64,000 nt of DNA from Streptomyces sp. S.PB5 (GTDB lineage Bacteria; Actinomycetota; Actinomycetes; Streptomycetales; Streptomycetaceae), in contig NZ_JAQMWP010000003.1 in NCBI RefSeq assembly GCF_030403745.1, forward strand, positions 248,001 to 312,000, read 5' to 3'. The translations under genes were made by a program, and so were the position numbers. Of the stretch, positions 33,256-40,427 are shown in pieces. Numbering within the stretch: the first letter of the stretch is position 1; the number at the start of each line of letters is the position of its first letter. Below the pieces are notes generated by a model. It did no database searches, had not been told where the DNA came from, and was given only the letters and a program-made list of their open reading frames with translations.

Positions 33256-33882
33256 ATGGGAACGACAGGTGGACGGCGGGTCGGCAGACCGCGGGCCGCA
33301 CAGCGGCCGGACAGCGGGCTCGAACCGCGCGACGAACTGCTCGCCGCCGCCGCCGAGTTGTTCACCACCCGCGGCTACGCGGCCACCACCACCCGGGCCG
33401 TCGCCGAACGCGCGGGCATGCGCCAGGCGTCGATGTACCACTACGTCTCCGGCAAGGAGGAGCTGCTCGCCCGGCTCCTGGAGTCCACCGTCACCCCGTC
33501 GCTCGGCTACGCCCGTGAACTCCTCGCCGATGACACGACCGCGGCCGAGGACCGGCTGTGGGAGCTGTGCCGTGCGGACGTGGAGCTGCTGTGCGGGGGC
33601 ACGCACAACCTCGGCGGCCTCTATCTGCTGCCCGAGGTGCGCGCCGAGCGCTTCGCCGGCTTCCATGCGGTGCGCGCCGAACTCAAGGACGCCTACCGGC
33701 AGTTGCTGGCCGCGACCGAGGTCGGCGGTGCGCTCGCCAAGAGTGAGCTCGATCTGCGCACGGATCTGGTCTTCGGGCTGATCGAGGGCGTCATCCTGGT
33801 CCACCGCTCCGACCCCGACCGGCCGGTGTCGGTGTTTGCGGAAGCCACCGCGGACGCGGCGCTGAGGATCGCCGGCATCTGA
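33256..33882 (+). CDS. TetR-family transcriptional regulator of the carboxylase/permease regulon
   Basis: A 208-residue TetR protein. The helix-turn-helix is at about 28-75 (ELLAAAAELFTTRGYAATTTRAVAERAGMRQASMYHYVSGKEELL). The C-terminal ligand-binding domain is helical. It is divergent from the urea/guanidine carboxylase operon across 166 bp containing the inverted repeat at 33114-33135. TetR proteins usually repress neighbouring divergent genes until a small ligand binds. I infer that it also controls the permease at 40428. It is preceded by a basic, disordered N-terminus (GRRVGRPRAAQRPDSG). A hairpin follows immediately after the stop. Confidence 0.85.
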   Translation: MGTTGGRRVGRPRAAQRPDSGLEPRDELLAAAAELFTTRGYAATTTRAVAERAGMRQASMYHYVSGKEELLARLLESTVTPSLGYARELLADDTTAAEDRLWELCRADVELLCGGTHNLGGLYLLPEVRAERFAGFHAVRAELKDAYRQLLAATEVGGALAKSELDLRTDLVFGLIEGVILVHRSDPDRPVSVFAEATADAALRIAGI

Positions 33883-33907
33883 GGCCCGGCCGGACGAGGG
33901 CCGGGCC
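33883..33907 (+). terminator. Hairpin after the TetR gene
   Basis: Perfect 9-bp arms GGCCCGGCC (33883-33891) and GGCCGGGCC (33899-33907) enclose a 7-base loop directly after the TetR stop. There is no T-run, as is common for Streptomyces terminators. The following 258 bp up to cvnA is unusually AT-rich for this window and probably holds the cvnA promoter; I see no confident -35/-10 pair in it. Confidence 0.6.
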
Positions 33908-34165
33908 GGGGGTGCTTTCACCCGTCACGGTGAGTGCTTTTCGCATGCCTGTACGCCGTGACGCACCGTGTGCGAGTGGAGTCGCAGCGTGTAAATGGAG
34001 TCGAGGGTACTCCTTCTCCGGACCCCATTTCAGGTGCTTGCTGAATATGACACAGCGATGATCCGGTCGGACTAAGCTCGCCCGCGGCGCACCGAGTTGA
34101 GATGTATTCGTGCGCTTGTTCCCTATGTATGCGCATCCAAGCCGATTTGTTTCCGAGGGCCTTAC

Positions 34166-35749
34166 ATGGTGAGTGTTCAATCCCCACCCGTACGCCGTGA
34201 ACTTCCCTACGCGCGCGTGCTGTTGCTGCCCGCGATAGCGATGGCCGCGGCCACCGGAGCCGCAGCCGCCGTTGTCACGGAGCCCGCCCGGACGGCCGTC
34301 GCCGTGTGCGGCACCGTCGGGATGCTCCTGGTGCTCGCGACGGCTTCCGAAGTGGTGCGCCGTGGCCGGGCCCTGCGCAAGCTGCGGGCCGAACATGCCC
34401 GTGACACTGCGTATCTGCATCAACGGGTCGCCGCCCACGAGGGCGAGATGCACCGGCTCGCCAAGGAGATCGTGCCCGCCACGATCCACCGGTTGCGATC
34501 CGGAAATTCGCCCGGTGAGGTGATTCGCCGCATCGGCGAGATCGACCCCTCCTACCGCGAACTCCCCGAGCCGCAGATGATGTTGATCAAGACCCTGCTC
34601 GACATCATCGACCGCGAGGAAGCCCTCCGCGACTCCACCCAGCGCTCCTTCGTCTCCATCGCCCGCCGCGTGCAGGCGATCGTGCACCAGCAGAACAACG
34701 AACTCCGCGAGATGGAGGAGGACCACGGCCGCAACCCCGAGGTCTTCGACGACCTGCTGCGCATCGACCACGGCACCGCGCTGATCGGCCGCCTCGCCGA
34801 CTCCATCTCCGTCCTCGGCGGCGGCCGTCCCAGCCGTCAGTGGCCCGACCCCGTCCCCCTGTACAGCGTGCTGCGCGGCGGCATGTCCCGCATCCTCGAG
34901 TACCGCCGCATCAAGCTGGTCTCCATCGCCCAGGTCAACATCCGCGGCATCTCCGTCGAACCGGTCATCCACGCCGTCGCGGAACTCCTGGACAACGCCA
35001 CGCGCTACTCACCGCCGCAGACCAAGGTCCACGTCACCGCCACCGAGGTGCAGACCGGCGTCGCCGTCGAGATCGAGGACGCCGGAGTCAGCTTCAGCGA
35101 GGAGGCCCGCAACCGGGCCGAAGGCATGCTGGAGAGCGCCAAGGCCGGTGTCGACCTCCAGGACCTGGGCGATTCCCCACGCCTGGGCCTGGCCGTCGTC
35201 GGCCGGCTCTGCACCCAGTTCAACATGCAGGTCTCGCTGCGCTCCTCGGCCTACGGCGGCGTCCGCGCCGTGCTGATCGTGCCGCGCGAGATGATGACCA
35301 GCGATCCGGCCCCCGGACTCGCCCACGGCATCGGCGCCGGCGCCGTGCCGAAGACCGAAGGTGCGCTCGAAGGTCCCAAGCGCGCACCGAAGCGGCGCCG
35401 TCCCACCAGCCCGCGCATCCCCGCCGGTGTCTCCATGGAGGACGACGTCCCCGTGGTCACCGAGTGGACCGCGGGCGGGCTGCCGCAGCGCCGCAGCCGG
35501 GTCAAGACCCCGCTCAGCCAGCGGATCGCCGAACAGGCCGCCATCGAGAAGGCCGAGCGGGAGGGCAGGCCGACCATCTGGTCGACGCCCGCCCCCGCCC
35601 CCGAGCCGGACAAGAAGGAACCCGAGCCCGGACTGTGGGTGGAGGCCTTCTGGAACGGACTCAAGGGCGACCCCGACCCGAGCGCACCCACCCAGCAGAC
35701 CACCGAGCCGGCCCGCACCGAGGCCGACGACGAGAGGGACCACACGTGA
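34166..35749 (+). CDS. cvnA: Conservon protein CvnA (sensor-kinase-like; RarA type)
   Basis: A 527-residue membrane-anchored histidine-kinase-like protein. Two N-terminal hydrophobic segments at about 18-37 and 42-64 are followed by a coiled-coil linker rich in Glu/Arg (about 66-200). The GHKL ATPase domain has AELLDNATRYSPPQTKVHV and SPRLGLAVVGRLC. A charged, low-complexity tail of about 140 residues ends the protein. Conservon A proteins pair with a roadblock protein, a DUF742 protein and a small GTPase in a membrane-associated complex that regulates development and metabolism. ATG 34166 has GAGGG upstream. Gene order next to helY and this P450 suggests the rarABCDE (cvn9) conservon by recalled synteny. 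Confidence 0.9.
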   Translation: MVSVQSPPVRRELPYARVLLLPAIAMAAATGAAAAVVTEPARTAVAVCGTVGMLLVLATASEVVRRGRALRKLRAEHARDTAYLHQRVAAHEGEMHRLAKEIVPATIHRLRSGNSPGEVIRRIGEIDPSYRELPEPQMMLIKTLLDIIDREEALRDSTQRSFVSIARRVQAIVHQQNNELREMEEDHGRNPEVFDDLLRIDHGTALIGRLADSISVLGGGRPSRQWPDPVPLYSVLRGGMSRILEYRRIKLVSIAQVNIRGISVEPVIHAVAELLDNATRYSPPQTKVHVTATEVQTGVAVEIEDAGVSFSEEARNRAEGMLESAKAGVDLQDLGDSPRLGLAVVGRLCTQFNMQVSLRSSAYGGVRAVLIVPREMMTSDPAPGLAHGIGAGAVPKTEGALEGPKRAPKRRRPTSPRIPAGVSMEDDVPVVTEWTAGGLPQRRSRVKTPLSQRIAEQAAIEKAEREGRPTIWSTPAPAPEPDKKEPEPGLWVEAFWNGLKGDPDPSAPTQQTTEPARTEADDERDHT

Positions 35750-36153
35750 TCCAGCAGCGCGCCAACTTCGACTGGATGCTCAAGGATCTCGCCGACGGGG
35801 TACCAGGCATCGAGATGATCGTGGTGCTCTCCGCCGACGGCCTGCGCATCGCGCGCTACGGCGGCGACCCGGACGCCGCCGACCGTGTCGCCGCGGCCTG
35901 CGCGGGGCTCCAGAGCCTCGCCCACGCCGTCGCCCACGAGATCCCGGACAGCGACGGCCGGATGAAGATGGTCATCATCGAGATCAACGGCGGCTACTTC
36001 TATCTGATGGCCGCGGGCGCCAACGCCTATCTCGCGGTCCTGTCCGACGTGGTCGCCGAACCCGGTCTGATGAGCAACCGCATGCGCGACCTCGTCGTCA
36101 GAATCGGCGCCCACCTCACCAGTCCGCCCCGGCGGAACGGGCAGACCGTATGA
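35746..36153 (+). CDS. cvnB: Conservon protein CvnB (roadblock/LC7 domain)
   Basis: A 135-residue roadblock/LC7 protein containing NFDWMLKDLADGVPGIEMIVVLSADGLRIARYG and MVIIEINGGYFYLMAAGANAYLAVL. Roadblock proteins act as partners or GTPase-activating factors for small Ras-like and MglA-like GTPases, here CvnD. The GTG at 35746 overlaps the cvnA stop by 4 bp (GTGA). It belongs to the four-gene conservon unit followed by a P450. Confidence 0.93.
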   Translation: MIQQRANFDWMLKDLADGVPGIEMIVVLSADGLRIARYGGDPDAADRVAAACAGLQSLAHAVAHEIPDSDGRMKMVIIEINGGYFYLMAAGANAYLAVLSDVVAEPGLMSNRMRDLVVRIGAHLTSPPRRNGQTV

Positions 36154-36557
36154 CTCCTCCGCAACGCCGACGGCGATACCCGAACCAGACGCCGGAAGAA
36201 CCGCCCCCCCAACCCACGGGCGAGGGCAACGGAAAGCGCCCCCCGGAACGGCTCTATGTGGTCGCCGGACCGGACGGGAAGCGAGCCGACCTCGACCTCG
36301 TCGCGTTAATCGTGGCGCGCGCCGACCCGCCGCCCTCCGCCACCCCGGAGCAGACGGCGATCCTCCGGCTCAGCACGGCCCCGATCTCGGTCGCCGAGCT
36401 CTCGGCCTATCTGAGCCTGCCGTTCAGTGTGATGACCGCGCTGCTCACCGAGATGCTGACGGCCGAACTGGTGACGGCACGCGCCCCGATCGTCCGCCAG
36501 TCGCTCCCCGACCGTTCCCTTCTCGAAGCGGTGATGCATGGACTTCAAAGGCTCTGA
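36150..36557 (+). CDS. cvnC: Conservon protein CvnC (DUF742), contains a TTA codon
   Basis: A 135-residue DUF742 protein with a basic, proline-rich N-terminus (about 1-33) and a winged-helix-like core (ERLYVVAGPDGKRADLDLVALIVARAD, and TAPISVAELSAYLSLPFSVMTALLTEML). DUF742 proteins are the third component of conservon complexes. ATG 36150 overlaps the cvnB stop (ATGA) and its 3' end overlaps cvnD by 20 bp. Leu53 is encoded by TTA, the only TTA codon I found in a gene in this window. It makes full translation dependent on the rare leucyl tRNA encoded by bldA. Confidence 0.92.
   Translation: MTPPQRRRRYPNQTPEEPPPQPTGEGNGKRPPERLYVVAGPDGKRADLDLVALIVARADPPPSATPEQTAILRLSTAPISVAELSAYLSLPFSVMTALLTEMLTAELVTARAPIVRQSLPDRSLLEAVMHGLQRL
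36306..36308 (+). promoter_or_regulatory. In-frame TTA (bldA-dependent) codon in cvnC
   Basis: Codon 53 of cvnC is TTA (reading GTC GCG TTA ATC). In Streptomyces, TTA codons are rare and concentrated in developmental and antibiotic-regulatory genes, which links their expression to the bldA tRNA. Confidence 0.85.
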
Positions 36558-37158
36558 CACCATCCCCGGACCACGCAAAGAGGATCATCTGCCGCACACG
36601 GCCCAGGCCGCGGTGAAGATCGTGATCGTGGGCGGATTCGGAGTCGGCAAGACGACGATGGTCGGCTCGGTCAGCGAGATCAGGCCGCTGACCACCGAGG
36701 AGACCATGACCCAGGCCGGCATCGGGGTCGACGACAACTACGGCTCCGAGACCAAGACCGCCACCACCGTGGCCATGGACTTCGGCCGTATCAGCATCAC
36801 CGACCAGCTCGTGCTGTACCTGTTCGGCACCCCGGGCCAGGAACGCTTCTGGTTCCTGTGGAACGGCCTGTTCGAGGGCGCGCTGGGCGCGGTGGTGCTG
36901 GTCGACACCCGCCGGCTCGAAGTCAGCTTCGACGTCATAGGACGTCTGGAGGAGCGCGGCGTGCCCTTCGTCGTCGCCGTCAACACCTTCCCGGACGGGC
37001 CCCGTTACCCCGTCGCGGACCTGCGCAGCGCGCTCGACCTTGCCCCGGAGATCCCCATCGTGGAGTGCGACGCGCGCCGCCGGGCCTCCAGCCGCGACAC
37101 CCTGATGACCCTGATGCGCTTCCTGCACTCGCTCGCACTGACGGGTCAGCTCACCTGA
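36538..37158 (+). CDS. cvnD: Conservon protein CvnD (small Ras-like GTPase)
   Basis: A 206-residue MglA/Ras-like GTPase. G1 is GGFGVGKTT (residues 32-40), the switch region contains TTEETMTQAGIGVD, G3 is LFGTPGQERFWFLW and the G4 region is VVAVNTF. The conserved D in G3 is replaced by T (GTPGQ), as seen in conservon GTPases. It acts as the G-protein of the CvnABCD complex at the membrane. ATG 36538 lies inside the end of cvnC (20-bp overlap). The P450 gene follows after 60 bp. Confidence 0.94.
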   Translation: MDFKGSDTIPGPRKEDHLPHTAQAAVKIVIVGGFGVGKTTMVGSVSEIRPLTTEETMTQAGIGVDDNYGSETKTATTVAMDFGRISITDQLVLYLFGTPGQERFWFLWNGLFEGALGAVVLVDTRRLEVSFDVIGRLEERGVPFVVAVNTFPDGPRYPVADLRSALDLAPEIPIVECDARRRASSRDTLMTLMRFLHSLALTGQLT

Positions 37159-37218
37159 GCCCGCGGTGAGCCCCGACCTCAACTCCCCAGCAACCGGATC
37201 CACTTCGGAGCGACCCCA

Positions 37219-38694
37219 GTGACGCCTGAATCCCACTCCCTGACCGGTGCGGACCCCACGACCGGCCCGCCCCCCGGCTGCCCCGCCCACGGCCGCGGCC
37301 CCGGCGGACTGCACCGGCTGTACGGCCCCGAGGCGGAGGACCTCGAAGGCCTCTACGAGCAACTCCGCGAGGAACACGGCCCGGTGGCGCCCGTGCTCCT
37401 CCACGACGACGTGCCGATGTGGATCGTGCTCGGCCACGCCGAGAACCTCCACATGGTCGGCACGCCCTCGCACTTCTGCCGGGACAGCCGCATCTGGACC
37501 CCGCAGATCGAGGGCATGGTCAAGCCCGACCACCCGATGATGCCGCACATCGCCTGGGCCCCCATCTGCTCCTACGCCGAGGGCGACGAGCACCTGCGCC
37601 TGCGCGGCGCCGTCACGGGCGCCATGTCGACGATCAACTACCGCTCGATCCGCCGCCACATCAACCGCTACACCCAGCGCCTGGCCAACGAGTTCTGCGA
37701 AGTGGGCGAGGCCGATCTGATCGGCCAGTTCGCCGAGCACCTGCCCATGGCCATCATGTGCGAGATCTTCGGCATGCCGGAGGAGTACAACGACCGGCTC
37801 GTCCAGGCCACCCGCGACCTGCTCAAGGGCACCGAGACCGCCAACGCCAGCCAGGCGTACGTCATGGGCGTCCTCCAGGGCCTCGCCGCCCGTCGCCGCA
37901 AGCAGCCCGACGACGACTTCGCCAGCCACCTCGTCCTGCACCCGGCGAACCTCACCGACGAGGAGGTCACCACCCACCTCTGGCTCGTCCTCATGGCGGC
38001 CTACGAGGCGACGGTCAACCTCATCGGCAACGTCCTGCGCGCCGTACTGACCAACCCCGGCTTCCGCGCCCAGCTCAACGGCGGTCAGATGACGGTCCCG
38101 CAGGCGGTCGAGCAGTCCCTGTGGGACGAGCCGCCGTTCAGCACCGTCTTCGCCTACTACGCCAAGCAGGACACCGAGTTGGGCGGCCAGCGCATCCGCA
38201 AGGGTGACGGTCTCCTCTTCGGCATCGCACCGGGCAACGTCGACCCGCGCGTGCGCCCCGACCTCCAAGCCAACATGCAGGGCAACCGCTCGCACCTCGC
38301 CTTCGGCGGCGGCCCCCACGAATGCCCCGGCCAGGACATCGCCCGTGGTATCGCCGACACCGGTGTGGACGCACTGCTGATGCGGTTGCCCGACGTCCAG
38401 CTCGACTGCGACGAGGACGAGTTGGAGTGGCGGCAGTCGATCTCCTCACGCCACCTCGTGGAACTGCCGGTCCGGTTCGCGCCCAAGCCGCAGCAGGACA
38501 TCATGCAGAAGCCGGCCCATGCCCCCGTGCCGGAGCAGCGGCCGAGCTGGCAGGTCGGCACGGCCCAGCCGCAGCCCGCGGCCGCCGAACCGCAGCCGGC
38601 GCCCGCCGCCCCGCCGCAGTCCGTGCCCGCGCCCGAACCGGCCCGCCCGATGGGTGCCTGGCGCCGCTTCCTGCGCTGGTGGCGCGGTTACTGA
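37219..38694 (+). CDS. cvnE: Conservon-associated cytochrome P450, CYP157-like, without ExxR
   Basis: A 491-residue P450. The haem ligand loop is AFGGGPHECPGQDIA with Cys369 and the I-helix is LMAAYEATVNLIGN. The K-helix position that normally reads ExxR is EQSLW (298-302), so the canonical Arg is missing, as described for the CYP157 family. After residue 420 a proline/alanine/glutamine-rich linker of about 55 residues leads to a basic, Trp-rich C-terminus (MGAWRRFLRWWRGY). That tail is not part of the P450 fold and looks suited to membrane or protein contact. GTG 37219 lies 60 bp after cvnD. The substrate is unknown. Its 3' end overlaps the antisense pseudouridine synthase gene by 7 bp. Confidence 0.9.
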   Translation: MTPESHSLTGADPTTGPPPGCPAHGRGPGGLHRLYGPEAEDLEGLYEQLREEHGPVAPVLLHDDVPMWIVLGHAENLHMVGTPSHFCRDSRIWTPQIEGMVKPDHPMMPHIAWAPICSYAEGDEHLRLRGAVTGAMSTINYRSIRRHINRYTQRLANEFCEVGEADLIGQFAEHLPMAIMCEIFGMPEEYNDRLVQATRDLLKGTETANASQAYVMGVLQGLAARRRKQPDDDFASHLVLHPANLTDEEVTTHLWLVLMAAYEATVNLIGNVLRAVLTNPGFRAQLNGGQMTVPQAVEQSLWDEPPFSTVFAYYAKQDTELGGQRIRKGDGLLFGIAPGNVDPRVRPDLQANMQGNRSHLAFGGGPHECPGQDIARGIADTGVDALLMRLPDVQLDCDEDELEWRQSISSRHLVELPVRFAPKPQQDIMQKPAHAPVPEQRPSWQVGTAQPQPAAAEPQPAPAAPPQSVPAPEPARPMGAWRRFLRWWRGY

Positions 38695-39635
38695 CCGGCC
38701 CGGTCGCCGAGGCCGGCCCAGGCCTCCAGCACCCGAGCGCTCCGGAACCGGTGCGCCACACCCGTGACCGGATCGGTGAACTCCAGCGCCCGCGCCAGCA
38801 GTTGGAGCGGTCGCCGGAACTCGCCGGCCGGCACGGGGGCGGCGACGACCGGATAGAGCGGATCGCCGAGGATGGGCACGCCGAGGGCGTTCATGTGGAC
38901 GCGCAGCTGATGCGTCCGGCCGGTGGCCGGGGTCAGCCGGTACAGGCCCAACTCATCGCGCCGGTCCACGAGTTCGACCCGGCTGACGGCATTCGGCTCG
39001 CCCTCGACCTCATAGGCGGCCAGCACCCCGCGGTCCTTCACGATCCGGCTCCGCACGGTCCGGGGAAGAGCGAGAGCCGGGTCGTACGGCGCGACGGCCT
39101 CGTACACCTTCCGCACCTGCCGGTCCCGGAACAGCGTCTGGTACGCACCCCGCTCCTCGGGCCGTACGGTGAACAGCACCAGCCCCGCGGTGAGCCGGTC
39201 GAGCCGGTGCGCGGCGCCGAGCTCCGGGACGCCGAGCTCTCTGCGCAGCCGGGCGAGGGCGGTCTCGGTGATGTGGCTGCCGCGGGGGGTCGTGGCGAGG
39301 AAGTGCGGTTTGTCCACGACGACGATGTGCTCGTCGCGGTGCACGATCTCCAGAGGGAACGGCACGGGCACCTCGTACGGCAGCTCCCGGTGGAACCACA
39401 CGTACATGCCCGGCACGTACGAGGCGTCCGGCGCCACGGGCTCGCCGTCCGCGCCGACGACCAGCCCCCGGCTGAACATCCCCTCGACGACTCCGGCGCC
39501 CGCGCCACTGAGCCGCTCCACCAGATGCTCCCGCACGGTGGCCCAGCCGCCCTCGCCGGGCAGGCGCACACGCATCGGGTCCACCCCGTCGCGCTGGGGG
39601 AGCGGGGAGGGCGGGGGAGCGGTACGGCGTGTCAT
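38688..39635 (-). CDS. RluA-family RNA pseudouridine synthase
   Basis: A 315-residue pseudouridine synthase. Family motif II with the catalytic Asp is AAHRLDRLTAGLVLF. The flanking blocks VVDKPHFLATTPRG and RVELVDRRDELGLYRLTPATGRTHQLRVHMNALGVPILGDPLY are typical of the RluA/RluC/RluD branch. It isomerises uridine to pseudouridine in rRNA or tRNA. The target nucleotide cannot be told. An S4 domain is only weakly suggested in the first 80 residues. I chose ATG 39635 over an upstream in-frame TTG at 39644. It is divergent from the GNAT gene. Confidence 0.88.
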   Translation of the reverse strand: MTRRTAPPPSPLPQRDGVDPMRVRLPGEGGWATVREHLVERLSGAGAGVVEGMFSRGLVVGADGEPVAPDASYVPGMYVWFHRELPYEVPVPFPLEIVHRDEHIVVVDKPHFLATTPRGSHITETALARLRRELGVPELGAAHRLDRLTAGLVLFTVRPEERGAYQTLFRDRQVRKVYEAVAPYDPALALPRTVRSRIVKDRGVLAAYEVEGEPNAVSRVELVDRRDELGLYRLTPATGRTHQLRVHMNALGVPILGDPLYPVVAAPVPAGEFRRPLQLLARALEFTDPVTGVAHRFRSARVLEAWAGLGDRAGQ

Positions 39636-39694
39636 CGGGATCAAGGGTAAAACGCGTTGAGCGGGGCTTCGCCCGCTTGGCAGGATGCCGATCC

Positions 39695-40276
39695 ATGCCC
39701 TTCCTCACAGACCCGGTCCTCTCCCCGGGCGCCCTGTCCCACGCCCCGCAGCCCGTGATCCCGACCGGCGACGGCCTGCTGCTGCGCCCCTGGCGGGCCG
39801 AGGACGCCCCAGCGGTGCACGCCGTCTTCCAGGATCCCGTCATGCACCAGTGGCACGCCCGCAGCGCCGACTCCGTTGCCGAGGTGGGCGAGTGGATCGA
39901 GGGCTGGCTGAAGGACTGGGCCGAGGAGCGGACCGCTCAGTGGGCCGTCGTCGACGCGGACACCGACCGGCTGGCGGGCCGCGTCGGGCTTCGTGAGCTG
40001 CGGCTGGACGAGGGCCGCGCGGAGACGGCGTACTGGACGGCGCCCGAGGCCCGGGGCCAGGGCGTCGCGGCCCGCGCCACCACCGCCCTGACCCGCTGGG
40101 CCCTCGACGACATCGGCTTCCACCGCCTCGAACTGTGGCACGCCGTCGGCAACGAGGCCTCGTGCCGCGTGGCCGCCAAGACCGGTTACGCCCTGGAGGG
40201 CACCCTGCGCAGCGCGGTCCTCCACCCGGACGGCTGGCACGACATGCACCTCCACGCGCGCGTGCAGGGCGACTGA
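39695..40276 (+). CDS. GNAT-family N-acetyltransferase
   Basis: A 193-residue acetyltransferase of the RimJ/RimL type. It starts with the family beta-strand LLLRPWRAEDAPAVHAVFQDP, carries the acetyl-CoA loop TAPEARGQGVAARATTALTRWAL, and ends with the usual HRLELWHAVGNEASCRVAAKTGYALEGTLR. Substrate unknown; members modify ribosomal proteins, amino acids or antibiotics. ATG 39695 with AGGA upstream is preferred to the upstream in-frame start because the extra 22 residues are non-conserved in character. Confidence 0.87.
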   Translation: MPFLTDPVLSPGALSHAPQPVIPTGDGLLLRPWRAEDAPAVHAVFQDPVMHQWHARSADSVAEVGEWIEGWLKDWAEERTAQWAVVDADTDRLAGRVGLRELRLDEGRAETAYWTAPEARGQGVAARATTALTRWALDDIGFHRLELWHAVGNEASCRVAAKTGYALEGTLRSAVLHPDGWHDMHLHARVQGD

Positions 40277-40325
40277 CCTGAGCGGATCGGGCGAGGCCGA
40301 CTGCGGTTCGGCAGCGCTCTGAAGC

Positions 40326-40391
40326 GGCGCGGGGCTGTATCTGCCAGCAGCCCCGCTGCCGTGCGCGACCAGCCACGACGGCGGCGCAGCC
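40326..40391 (-). repeat. Streptomyces dispersed intergenic repeat, copy B, with terminator-like hairpin
   Basis: On the minus strand this contains GTGGCTGGTCGCGCA, identical to the element at 4210-4224, and ends with CCCCGCGCC. Within it GCGGGGCTG (40329-40337) and CAGCCCCGC (40348-40356) form a perfect 9-bp stem. It sits between the convergent GNAT and permease genes, so it may also terminate both transcripts. Confidence 0.6.
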
Positions 40392-40427
40392 GACCGACAA
40401 CCCCTCGCCGCCCTTCCGGCGGAGCGC

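Noticed and set aside
36445-38319. A 624-codon minus-strand ORF opposite cvnD and the P450
   Set aside because: Shadow ORF; the GTPase and P450 signatures are on the plus strand and the antisense protein has no recognisable domain.
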